Assembly (NCBI GenBank): GCA_964035575.1
Contig: OZ037931.1
Location: 381,567-445,566, forward strand
DNA from: Rhynchopus sp. YZ270_cl-10
Taxonomy: Eukaryota; Euglenozoa; Diplonemea; Diplonemida; Diplonemidae
Direction: 5' to 3'
Length of the DNA stretch: 64,000 nt
The notes under the pieces are model-generated. The model saw nothing but the letters and a program-made list of their open reading frames with translations, was not told the DNA's origin and ran no database searches. Positions 53,073 through 61,959 of the stretch are shown piece by piece (positions within the stretch are counted from its first letter, which is position 1; the number at the start of each line of letters is the position of its first letter). The position numbers were made by a program, and so were the translations under genes.

Positions 53073-53234
53073 TATATCTTTTTGTTCAATTTGAAGCTTT
53101 TAATTGTATTGTGGAAGATCTCCTTTTTTTTGTCTTTTCCAAAATGTATTTGTACTTAGTAAAAAAATGGGTATTTTTTTTGATTTCCTAACCCCATAAC
53201 CATAACCCCAATATTTTTGCAGAGACAAAAAAAA

Positions 53235-55229
53235 ATGTATACACATGGCAGTCCGCATTTGGAGGGGTATCGACACTCGGTGTCACCGGTGTCGCACCAC
53301 CACCACCAGCCACACCATATGAACGAACGGAGTGTATCGCCCACCCGTTTGCACGAAGCCACGACCGCACCGTACAGCACCTTGGGTGGCGTGTCTGCTG
53401 TGCCTGTCGCTTCGTCTTCGCCGATTTTGCCAGCGTCTGCGGGGCATTGGGATCGGAGGGGGAGTCAGCTGTCACCTCCTGCACACCACCGGCTGTCTTC
53501 CCCACAGGGGGAGCAACGCTCTATGGTGCTTGCAGCTGTGCAGCAACATTGGGACGACCCTGGAGGGCTGCCGAACGTTGTCCGCGACGTGCAGGCTGCA
53601 TTGAACATTGCCTCTGTAGATGATACGATCGCCGTCATCGAAAGCACCCTGGGCAAGCCGCTCCCACTCGACCTCGTCGCTCAGTGCAGACAGCGTATCA
53701 GCCACGAAGAACGTCGCCCACCCTGCGTCAATGGCATGATGTGCCCTTACGTCGCCGACCGTTCCCATCTTGACCGTTATACCCATCCGTGCCCAAAATA
53801 CTTTGATACCGGGTTGTGTCCGCTGATGCACAATAAAACGCATGGTGCCTACTACTCTCATGAGGCGACTGATGAAGGTGTGTACCCGGATTTGAACCAG
53901 GTGTCGCCGAATACCTCACCGAGGCAAAGTGTTCGGGGAAAGTCGATTGAGATTGGCGTGCCTTCGCCGAGGTCGGAGTTTTCGTATTCCCCGGAGGAGG
54001 AGTACCCAAGCTCAGGGGTGTACCCGCCGTTGGAGAATAGCTACAAATACTCGCAGAGGATGCAGCCTGCGGAGGCGTGGATGTCATACTTCAATTTGCT
54101 TCGTGCAAGAGATGTGAACGGCGTGCTCGCACAGCACTACACCGCTATGTCAAATGTACAGCTCACCGTGCGCAGTGAAGGCCTGCTCACCGAATTCCGC
54201 GGTGAATCCGGAGTACGCCGCTACGCAAACTGGATCATCAACCGCCTCACAAACCCAAGCTCCATGGTGATCGTCAGCATCAACAGCGCAGAGGAGGGCC
54301 CGGTTCGTGTTACCTGGAAGTCGCCGACCTCAGGGTTTAAAACGGTCAAAGAAATTATTGTGTTCACCGCCACCGGGCAGGTCGAGAAACAGCGGATCAC
54401 CGTAGACTATGAACGCCCCGATGTAGGGCAGGTCAGACGGGATAAGAGTATGGTAGACCGTCCTCCACCAGAGCCCTTCTCTGCGGACGTCCGTTTGAGG
54501 GGTACCCCGTTGACGCCAGCGAATATGCCGCCACAAGAGAGGCAGGTGCACAACTCATGCAACCGTGTAGCGTGCCCTCGCGCTACCTCTCCAAACTCCC
54601 CGAGAGCGCGGAGAACTGCGTTTCATGCGTACTGCAAAGGGTCGAGAGAGTTTCAGTCTCCAACATCAACGACTAAGAAACGGACGAGAACACCTAGTAG
54701 ACAGACTCCTACTGCAAAGACACCTACCCCCACTCCAAAGCAGACAGCACGCACCGCTCGCACCACGACACCCCGCAAACGTCTTGGCTACGGAAGCAGA
54801 GCACGGTCTGAATCCCCAGAGGACCAAGCTGCAACAAAGATCCAAGCCTCCTTCAGGGGTCGCACCGCGAGAAGGCAAATTCAAGAGAAGCAGGAAGAGG
54901 AAGAAGCGGCTAAGCGCATTCAAGCGTCCTTCAGGGGCAAGCTTGTACGCAAGCAGCTCAGCGAGAAGAGGGAAGAGGACGACGCAGCGAAGAAGATCCA
55001 AGCAAACTTCCGTGGCCGTATGGTCCGCAGGAAAATGAAGGAAGACCAAGAAGAGGACACAGCAGCAACCCTCATCCAGGCGAACTTCCGTGGCCGCAAA
55101 GCGCGCAAAGAGTTAGGCACGAAAACCCCCTCACCAAGCCCCCCGTCTCGCTTCTCCTACACCTCGCCCTACAAGAAGACAACAAAAACCACCACAACGA
55201 CGACCACAACCCGCTCTGGAAAGTGGTAA
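53235..55229 (+). CDS. Zinc-finger, NTF2-like, IQ-motif protein
   Basis: 664 residues from the ATG at 53235; an acceptor-like TTTTTGCAG ends 14 nt before it. Residues about 161-208 are Cys/His-rich (CVNGMMCPYVADRSHLDRYT, then CPKYFDTGLCPLMHNKTH) and probably form paired CCCH-like zinc sites. Residues about 280-392 resemble an NTF2/SnoaL-like fold (WMSYFNLLRARDVNGVLAQH, then the strand KEIIVFTATGQVEKQRITVD). Residues about 529-625 carry four IQ motifs (ATKIQASFRGRTARR, AKRIQASFRGKLVRK, AKKIQANFRGRMVRR, ATLIQANFRGRKARK), known calmodulin-binding sites. Linkers are disordered. The combination suggests a calcium/calmodulin-responsive adaptor, perhaps RNA-binding. I do not know this architecture from any named family. 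Confidence 0.82.
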   Translation: MYTHGSPHLEGYRHSVSPVSHHHHQPHHMNERSVSPTRLHEATTAPYSTLGGVSAVPVASSSPILPASAGHWDRRGSQLSPPAHHRLSSPQGEQRSMVLAAVQQHWDDPGGLPNVVRDVQAALNIASVDDTIAVIESTLGKPLPLDLVAQCRQRISHEERRPPCVNGMMCPYVADRSHLDRYTHPCPKYFDTGLCPLMHNKTHGAYYSHEATDEGVYPDLNQVSPNTSPRQSVRGKSIEIGVPSPRSEFSYSPEEEYPSSGVYPPLENSYKYSQRMQPAEAWMSYFNLLRARDVNGVLAQHYTAMSNVQLTVRSEGLLTEFRGESGVRRYANWIINRLTNPSSMVIVSINSAEEGPVRVTWKSPTSGFKTVKEIIVFTATGQVEKQRITVDYERPDVGQVRRDKSMVDRPPPEPFSADVRLRGTPLTPANMPPQERQVHNSCNRVACPRATSPNSPRARRTAFHAYCKGSREFQSPTSTTKKRTRTPSRQTPTAKTPTPTPKQTARTARTTTPRKRLGYGSRARSESPEDQAATKIQASFRGRTARRQIQEKQEEEEAAKRIQASFRGKLVRKQLSEKREEDDAAKKIQANFRGRMVRRKMKEDQEEDTAATLIQANFRGRKARKELGTKTPSPSPPSRFSYTSPYKKTTKTTTTTTTTRSGKW

Positions 55230-55642
55230 TTTTAGAGGAAAAAAATTCTCTGGTTTGCTTGAGAACCAGAGTCTGCGTTTCGCTGGTGTCTGAGCGGCGT
55301 TTTGCACTTTCAACTTTTTTCCCTCATTGTTTGTAACCCTATTAAAATATATCTTGTGTACTTGTACCTGTACTTTATTTTCTCCCCCATCTCCCCCAAA
55401 TTGTGGCATAATAGCCGGTATTTTTTGCCTCTGTAGTGAAAAAAAAAATGGATGGAAATTGGGTCTTTTTTTGTTTTGTGCTTTCGCTAGCCCCGAACCC
55501 TTTTTTATTCATCATCCACACTCTCCAAAAAAACGTTCATTTTTTTTATTTCTCTGTACATTGGTACACATCACCCCATACGACCGTAAAAGAACATCCC
55601 CCACCTTCACTTCGCATAGCTCAATTGATAACACTTTATAAG
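55230..55642. other. Intergenic region
   Basis: AT-rich with C-rich patches; no gene or clear repeat seen. Likely holds the 3' end of the IQ-motif gene. Confidence 0.5.
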
Positions 55643-55694
55643 AGGTGAAGCGTACATTCTGCACCCTGAATGTCAACGCTGAGAGATCAGGTCA

Positions 55695-55753
<59 letters not shown>

Positions 55754-55811
55754 TTCTAATTAAAGACGCGCATGAATGGACCAATGAGATTCCTTCTGTC
55801 CCTACCTACTA
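55643..55811 (+). rRNA. 28S rRNA fragment, 5' part (pseudogene)
   Basis: Contains the highly conserved large-subunit core GCGCGGGTAAACGGCGGGAG, then CTCTTAAGGTAGCCAAATGC, then GACGCGCATGAATGGA and TGTCCCTACCTACTA. The neighbouring stretches are diverged (for example TCTTCTAATTAAAGACG), so this is a decayed fragment rather than part of an active rDNA unit. The match resumes at 56197 after an insertion. Confidence 0.92.
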
Positions 55812-56196
55812 GCCTCTGCCTTTGTCGCCGCGTACCCCTTGGCCACCGCAGCACTCTGCACCATCGACTTGCACGTCGGGGTCCACACTGTCACGTCAAT
55901 GGTTCAAAGAGCCCCCGCGACTCGCCCACCCCCCGTGGAGAGGAAAAGGTCTGCAGGCTTCTTGTTCCCCAGTACCAGGTGTTGAAGGTTCGAGAGTAGG
56001 ACTGCTGACCCGCTTCGTTCGCTACGGAAGTATACAAAAAGTCGCGCACTGCATTGTGCCCGCAGAATGCGGGTGTCCCCCCATCTTGCAGGCGAAGACG
56101 TGGTCGCCTCTCGCGTCCATGGCCTGCCCACACTGCCTGCACTGGACCCGTCTGCGTAGAGAGGTAGGTGCATGCGGATCCTGCAGACCGCCTGGA
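55812..56196 (-). mobile_element. 5'-truncated LINE with restriction-like endonuclease end
   Basis: The minus strand encodes CRQCGQAMDARGDHVFACK, then in other frames ADLFLSTGGGRVAGAL and DVTVWTPTCKSMVQSAAVAK. This is the CCHC motif plus PD-(D/E)XK-like region at the C-terminus of R2/NeSL/Hero-type LINEs. At least one frameshift and one stop (TGA at the complement of about 55904) show decay. The coding sequence runs to the very end of the insert and its stop (TAG) falls in target DNA. ACTA flanks both sides (55808-55811, 56197-56200). About 385 bp remain. Confidence 0.78.
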
Positions 56197-56240
56197 ACTA
56201 TCTTGGCGAAAACAGCAGTCAAAGGGAACGGACTTGAAGA
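56197..56240 (+). rRNA. 28S rRNA fragment, 3' part (pseudogene)
   Basis: ACTATC, GGCGAAAACAGCAGTCAA and AGGGAACGGACTTG correspond to the large-subunit sequence that directly follows TACCTACTA in intact 28S genes. Similarity fades after about 56240. It shows that the LINE lies within one rRNA copy. Confidence 0.8.
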
Positions 56241-56331
56241 GTAAATGGACCAAATGGATAGATTCCTTCTCGGGCGTCAAACCCACTAAGCCGCACTGAC
56301 AGACGCTCTCCCTCTCCCCCCCTTCCATCTA

Positions 56332-56763
56332 CTAACCCACCTCTCCCCCACCTACCCCCCCATCTCTTCCCCATGCACCTCTCCTCCACCTACCCCCCCA
56401 TCTCTTCCCCATGCACCTCTCCTCCACCTACCCCCCCATCTCTTCCCCATGCACCTCTCCTCCACCTACCCCCCCATCTCTTCCCCATGCACCTCTCCTC
56501 CACCTACCCCCCCATCTCTTCCCCATGCACCTCTCCTCCACCTACCCCCATCTCTTCCCCATGCACCTCTCCTCCACCTACCCCCCCATCTCTTCCCCAT
56601 GCACCTCTCCTCCACCTACCCCCCCATCTCTTCCCCATGCACCTCTCCCCCACCTACCCCCCCATCTCTTCCCCATGCACCTCTCCTCCACCTACCCCCA
56701 TCTCTTCCCCATGCACCTCTCCTCCACCTACCCCCATCTCTTCCCCATGCACCTCTCCCCCAC
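56332..56763. repeat. 38-bp minisatellite, about 11 units
   Basis: The unit contains CACCTCTCCTCCACCTACCC and CCCATCTCTTCCCCATG. Three units lack three C residues (35 bp). Units are otherwise nearly identical. The array ends inside the open frame of the glycosyltransferase that follows, so every unit offers an ATG. Confidence 0.95.
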
Positions 56764-57715
56764 CAGGACACACAACAAGGGTGTCCTCACCCCGGTAATT
56801 ACAACGTCCGACATAGGTTCCGCATGCAGGAGGGTTTCTGCAGGGTCAGAGCGTCATGAGACTGTTGTGGAGGGCCTCGGGGAGCGCTGCAAAAAGCAGA
56901 CCGGGTGGTTTGGTCTGTGGAGCGTACGGTGGGGGTTGCTGCTTCTGTTGTATGCAGTGCTGTACATAGTATGGGCCGCGCTGAGTTGCTCCTGCGAACC
57001 TCTTCCGGAGATGGGTGTGAACACAGGAGAGGGGCAGAACCTCAACCTCGAGCCCAAATGTGTCCCCGCATTTCATGACACCCTTCTCCTCAGTGTGTGC
57101 CTGCATAACTGTAGTGTTGATGTTCATTGTAGAAGCCTTGCGAGGTGGGTTGCTGCTGGATGGGCCGGACGAACCGCGATTCTCACCGACAAGACACACC
57201 CTGTTTGTCCAAATTTTAATATTGAGTTTGTCACGAATTTTTCGGTTTCAGAAAAAAAATTTCTGTGGTGTGATAAGATACGGAGCTTACGGCAGCTTCT
57301 TGTGGGGGAGAGGAGGGTGTTATATGCGGATGCGGACATTGTTCCTGCTGGGTGCATATCGGGGCTGACTGAGCCGGTTGGGGAGTTGTCAATGTATCGG
57401 GACAACATATGCTACGAATGCAACAAATTCAATGCAGGACTGATCTGGGCCAATCCCACCGAAGGGCACAGAGAAGAGGTTCTTTCCTTCCTCACCCGCT
57501 GGGACCATACCTGCCGTACCGAGCCTCTCGCACGACGAGACGACCAAATAGCGCTCGACCACCTGCTCCAAAACACAACCTCCCCACTCCCTGCCACCCG
57601 CCCCTCCTCCGAGGTCCGGTATATGTCCTCCGTTCTCTGGTCCTGGCGGATAACACCCCCCATACTATGGCACTACACACATTCCGTAAGAAATCGGTGC
57701 AAAATCTCTCTCTAG
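56747..57715 (+). CDS. Type II membrane sugar-nucleotide transferase
   Basis: 322 residues if translation begins at the ATG in the last minisatellite unit; the true 5' end is uncertain. A single hydrophobic segment, GLLLLLYAVLYIVWAALSC, is near residue 60-80, typical of a Golgi signal anchor. The lumenal part has RRVLYADADIVPAGC with the DXD metal/nucleotide motif and FNAGLIWANPTEGHREEVLS, RRDDQIALDHLL, both characteristic of the nucleotide-diphospho-sugar transferase family (PF03407, GT77-like). Such enzymes add sugars to wall or glycoprotein acceptors; donor and acceptor are unknown here. The C-terminus, CKISL, is followed by TAGGTGAG, so the last codons could change if a 3' intron exists. 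Confidence 0.75.
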   Translation: MHLSPTRTHNKGVLTPVITTSDIGSACRRVSAGSERHETVVEGLGERCKKQTGWFGLWSVRWGLLLLLYAVLYIVWAALSCSCEPLPEMGVNTGEGQNLNLEPKCVPAFHDTLLLSVCLHNCSVDVHCRSLARWVAAGWAGRTAILTDKTHPVCPNFNIEFVTNFSVSEKKFLWCDKIRSLRQLLVGERRVLYADADIVPAGCISGLTEPVGELSMYRDNICYECNKFNAGLIWANPTEGHREEVLSFLTRWDHTCRTEPLARRDDQIALDHLLQNTTSPLPATRPSSEVRYMSSVLWSWRITPPILWHYTHSVRNRCKISL

Positions 57716-57992
57716 GTGAGAAAAGGAGGGGGTAACTCATGTGTATTTCTCAAGGGGGGGGAGGTAGTGTTGTATGAGGATTTTGTTAGGTGGCTAAGTA
57801 TCGTGAGGCTTAGAGGTTCATCTTACATATATTTTTTTCTTCTCGAGTATGATGTGGAAAAGGTGTGTCTTCGTCTTTCAAGTTTTTCTTTTTTTTTTCT
57901 CCCAATCCCGCAGTGGAGTAGCGATAACAGCGACAGTGGAAACCATTTGGTATATGGCAATGTCACCACTGCCTTAATGGGTTTTTACTGTA

Positions 57993-58093
57993 CAGTGGGA
58001 CAAGAAACTTGGCGACCAAATAATAGTGGCGGATTTTAGGGGTTTTCTTGCAATTGGCGACTTTTTTGGTCGCCAATATTACTTGTCCTACTG
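57993..58093. mobile_element. 101-bp Tc1/mariner-type MITE
   Basis: CAGTGGGACAAGAAACTTGG at the left and the complement of CAGTAGGACAAGTAATATTGG at the right are terminal repeats, each followed internally by CGACCAAA. TA lies on both sides. The CAGTnGGACAAG ends resemble pogo/Tc1-type termini. Confidence 0.8.
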
Positions 58094-58310
58094 TATTTTA
58101 TGAATAGAAATGGTTGATGAGAGTGGACGCCGGAGTAGTGGTAAACCACGAAATGGATGTAGGATTTGCATGGTTTCTGGTCCACTCCGGCACGGTACAC
58201 ATTGTACCAACGGACATTGTTCACGAGCGGGCTGTTGTGTTTTCAAGTTGTGCTTTCTTTTCGGATGTAGATGAAATTTAGTTTCTTTTTGGGTATGATA
58301 GTGTGTGTTG

Positions 58311-58370
58311 CTAGTGGAGCACACTCTATGGTGGCTACACTAATACAACTATGTTTTCAATAAAAGAATA
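58311..58370 (+). repeat. Family B repeat with AATAAA tail
   Basis: TAGTGGAGCACACTCTATGG and GGCTACACTAATACAACTAT, ending GTTTTCAATAAAAGAATAAA. One of the copies in which the tail contains a polyadenylation hexamer. Confidence 0.8.
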
Positions 58371-59070
58371 AACGGCCCAGATATGACGCAACAAACCACT
58401 TACATAGCCCCCCTTTAAAAAAAACATTTTCTTTTTCAAGCAAGGTTTTGGTTTCAATCTACCGAAGGTGAGATTGGTTTTGGCTGTTTGTGACCTTCAC
58501 GGTTCCGGTCTTTGGCGAGAAGGTTGATATTAACCGGGCAAACAAACATATGCTGGGGGGGAGGGACTTCCCACGCACAGGGGGGGCAACCGATAGTGTA
58601 CATGATCCGTTCAGTATAATACAGTACCTAGATCCACCCCTCTCCCTCCTTTATCTTTATTTTTTGAAAATTATGTCATCCCCCCTTCCCAGACTGTGTA
58701 TCTGCTTATAGTTTTCCCTGTCAGCAAACTCTGAAGCAACACTCTCTGGGGTTTCGATAACACGCAGAAATGTTCATGTGTCTGCGTCATCAACTTCGCT
58801 TTAATTAGATGTACATAAGAAGGCACATTCTGGGGTGATCAGAGGTACTTTTTTGCAGCTCCAGTCAAGAAAAATCACAACGGTTACAAATGGTTGCAAA
58901 AACCAAATTGTGTTTTTGTGTGATTTTTTTGTGATTTTTTGTGATTCGCATTCCAGATGTTTGTGATTTTCTGTGATTCGTCTTTTAATTTTTCTTTATT
59001 TTTCCATTTTTTTAACCCTCCTTCCCACTCCTCCTCCTCCTCGTCATCGTCACCACCCCCTCAGAGAGGA

Positions 59071-61461
59071 ATGCTGCTCGCATTCTGTACACTAGCGTGC
59101 ATTGTCCTGGGTCTGCTCTGGCGATGGGCACACCGCAGCCATGCCGCCACCCTCTCTGCAGTCCTGGCAGACCCGCAGAGCACCGTTACGTTGTGTTATG
59201 GTGAGGCGCACCACGACGTCTTCCAACGCATTTCGCTTGCATATCAAGAAAAGGGCTGGCAGGTACACCACGTACACAATACAGCCAGCCTATCCACTCT
59301 CTCTGCAGCCGTCATATGCGTAGAATCGTCCCTTCTCGACAACCATATCACACAATGTTCGCCTACCTCCTCAATTGTTTTAATCGAGACCGGGAGCACC
59401 GGAGATCCCTCTACCCCAACCTTGCAGAGCAAAATTAATGCGACAGCTGTGATCAATGTGCGTGCTGTATCGAACATAGCGAATATCCCTCTTATCGTTC
59501 ATATTATGTCCGGATCCACTCCGCTCCCTTTGGTGGCTTTGAGTGGTCTGTTGAAGTGGGTGTTGCAAGGGGTGGTTGTATTGTTTGGTGGTGAAGGATT
59601 TAGTGGTGAATGGTTGGATGTTTGGGGGGTGCGTTGTGGGGCATTGTGTGCAGTGGATTTACGACATTTTGTGGTGATGGGGGTGATAGAGGGTTTACGT
59701 GAAGCGGTTTGGGTATGGTTGTTAGGTCAGAAAAAAGAAAAGGGAGAAGAAGAAAAAAAAGAAGACATCGTCACCCCACCGCCCTACCGCACCGGCCTCG
59801 CCTCACCCCTCGCCCCTTCTCTTCCCGGCACCGAGCTCTACAGTACCGGGCACATCACGCCACCTCAGTCTTACGCAACACCACATGATTCGCCATCCCC
59901 AATCATATCTTCTCCAAAGAGAAGCCACACCACCGCTACGCAGGGATTGGGAAACGGACCCGCTCCACTCCCTTCAATGGGAGGAGGAGGAGGAGGAGGA
60001 GGAGGGTCTGATGGAATACCAAGCATACTTCCATTCAACAGAGCGCGTTCAAGGACACCAGAAGTTCCGGAGGTGGTTTTTATTGAGCCGTCTTTACCGG
60101 CATTTCTTGCAGAAGGGGGGAGTGAACGGTCGGTGTCTGGGGCGAAGAATGCGCACCGTGCGAGACAGCCGGAGGAAACTAAAGTAAATGAGGTGAATAT
60201 TGAGAAGAGGGTGCAAACGAGACGTTGTGTGTTTGCGTCGACACGGTGTCCGGCGATTATGGAGGAACTGAAGGAGGCGTTGGTGGCGAATGGGTGGCGT
60301 GATGTGTCGAAGCTTGCGAAGGCAAAGAACGAAGCAGAAGCTGCGAGGAGCAGAGGAGGCCAACTCCCTTCCATTGATGTCTGTTTGGAAGACCGTTCTG
60401 CTGCGGAGATGATTGTCCGGAATTGGTCCAAAAGCGATATCTTCATCAAACACACCACCAAATCTACCGAAGCAAATACCATCCCCTCATACGACCCCTC
60501 CCGACCAAGCCGCGCCGTTCTCGTCAACGCCCACTCCAATATTCGTCACCTCACCTCAAAAATTATGTTCCATACCAAAACCCTTCCCACCATGGATACC
60601 ACCATCAGAACCTCATTCATCCATGTCTCTGGTCCGATATGGGAGCAACCTCATTTAGCAGCTACTTTAAAAATGATGCAAGAATTCGCAGATCGTGTCA
60701 ACCTTGGGGTCACAACACAAACGAATTTTATGGTAAGCACACCGTTAACCATTTTTGCACCCCCGGTTACAGGGTTGCCGCAACGTGATGTGAGCGCTCT
60801 GAACACCACCAATGGTTTGGTTGAGACCACCACCCCGCCCATCTCCTTGGAGAACCACCGCGCTGTGTCTGCCCTGATGGACGCAGCACACCAGGCGGCA
60901 CCTACCTCACTCTACCGCGTCTGGGGGCTACCCGGTAGCCGCTCTTCGTTACGACCCCTCTCAGAAATTGCAGAATTATATCGACAACGCCCTGAACGCG
61001 CTCTGCTTATCCAGCAGGAATGGGATGTCCCTTATGTACCGTTCAAAGCGACGGTGCTGATAACACATCGTTATGAAGCGAGAGTGAGTTATTATGTAGG
61101 TGCCGATGACTCAGTGCAGGCTGCTCCGGCATCATTGGTGACGGTTGCGGTGAAGGATTGTGTAGAGCGTTTTGTGGCTTCAATGTTAAATGCAGTGCGG
61201 CAAAGCATTCCGCATACTAAAACAGCGCACCCAGTGTCGATGTATTGCTTCGGTGTTATGACATTGGAGCTTGCAGTGCTCGATGTAAGCCGTTCAGGAG
61301 GGTCCAGACTCCCTATGCTCGCTCTAACCGACATTACCCCACACACCGTACAGAATACACCCAACTTAGTAGCGGATATCATCAATAACGTTATCTCCGA
61401 TGTGTTCTCTGCAGAATCCGAAGGCAAATCGGTGACAAAACAACAGAGACGGATGAAGTGA
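59071..61461 (+). CDS. Unknown membrane-anchored protein
   Basis: 796 residues from the ATG at 59071, which begins MLLAFCTLACIVLGLLWRWA, a signal peptide or anchor. An in-frame upstream ATG at 58957 would add 38 Ser/Phe-rich residues and looks untranslated. Residues about 150-190 are hydrophobic, and residues 195-225 contain further hydrophobic segments (DLRHFVVMGVIEGLREAVWV). A charged and Pro-rich linker with a Gly run follows. The C-terminal 450 residues look globular (RRCVFASTRCPAIMEELKEA; PYVPFKATVLITHRYEARVS) but match no family I recognise. A GTAAGC...TTACAG stretch of 40 nt at 60733 is not removed because the frame is continuous across it. Confidence 0.75.
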   Translation: MLLAFCTLACIVLGLLWRWAHRSHAATLSAVLADPQSTVTLCYGEAHHDVFQRISLAYQEKGWQVHHVHNTASLSTLSAAVICVESSLLDNHITQCSPTSSIVLIETGSTGDPSTPTLQSKINATAVINVRAVSNIANIPLIVHIMSGSTPLPLVALSGLLKWVLQGVVVLFGGEGFSGEWLDVWGVRCGALCAVDLRHFVVMGVIEGLREAVWVWLLGQKKEKGEEEKKEDIVTPPPYRTGLASPLAPSLPGTELYSTGHITPPQSYATPHDSPSPIISSPKRSHTTATQGLGNGPAPLPSMGGGGGGGGGSDGIPSILPFNRARSRTPEVPEVVFIEPSLPAFLAEGGSERSVSGAKNAHRARQPEETKVNEVNIEKRVQTRRCVFASTRCPAIMEELKEALVANGWRDVSKLAKAKNEAEAARSRGGQLPSIDVCLEDRSAAEMIVRNWSKSDIFIKHTTKSTEANTIPSYDPSRPSRAVLVNAHSNIRHLTSKIMFHTKTLPTMDTTIRTSFIHVSGPIWEQPHLAATLKMMQEFADRVNLGVTTQTNFMVSTPLTIFAPPVTGLPQRDVSALNTTNGLVETTTPPISLENHRAVSALMDAAHQAAPTSLYRVWGLPGSRSSLRPLSEIAELYRQRPERALLIQQEWDVPYVPFKATVLITHRYEARVSYYVGADDSVQAAPASLVTVAVKDCVERFVASMLNAVRQSIPHTKTAHPVSMYCFGVMTLELAVLDVSRSGGSRLPMLALTDITPHTVQNTPNLVADIINNVISDVFSAESEGKSVTKQQRRMK

Positions 61462-61959
61462 GACAACCCCCATTTTTCCCCCACACCCCTCTAGTACTTT
61501 AGAAATACAGGATAAAAAAGAGCAGTATTTTTCAAAAAAATATTTAGGATTTAAGATGAACCTCAGGCCTCAGGCCCCTCTCTGCTTAGTCCTCTTTGGT
61601 TCAAGCTACGATGGGAGACTTTTCAAAGGGTTTCAAAAAAAAGCTCCCAGGAAAGTCTACTCTTGACAGAGTCCATTAGCCGACCGAAAGGCCGGCATAT
61701 TTGCGGACAGAGTTTGCCACACATTTCCACCAAACGGATGATGTCCTCCCCAACAAGTCAGGAGGCAAGTCTCCCCAGGTCCAGCGGCGTGAACGCCCTG
61801 TCCCTCTTTCTTGCGATTCCTAACCGATGTCTCCGCCATCATGCACTCATTTATCTCCTTCTCTCTTGTATGAGCCTCAAAAACTTTCCTCTATTTCATC
61901 AGGGAAGGGGGGTGTTTTCCCACCCCACCCCCCTCCAAAACACACACACAAAAAAGACA
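61462..61959. other. Intergenic region with reverse family A copy
   Basis: The reverse complement of 61554-61610 matches family A (GGTTCATCTT after a stem). The rest, to the next start codon, is unremarkable; the frame is open upstream of 61960 but without a plausible signal. Confidence 0.55.

Larger units (their letters stand above)
57716..59070. other. Intergenic region with small repeats
   Basis: Holds a family A copy (57788-57830), a TA-flanked MITE (57993-58093), a family B copy (58311-58370) and, just before the next gene, repeats of TTTGTGATT near 58920-58980. No gene seen. Confidence 0.6.

Noticed and set aside
56240-56331. Further LINE coding sequence beyond the 28S fragment
   Set aside because: The minus-strand peptide has a CQCG motif but is too short and diverged to assign.
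60733-60772. A 40-nt GTAAGC...TTACAG intron in the unknown membrane protein gene
   Set aside because: Removing it would shift the frame, whereas the sequence reads continuously on both sides.
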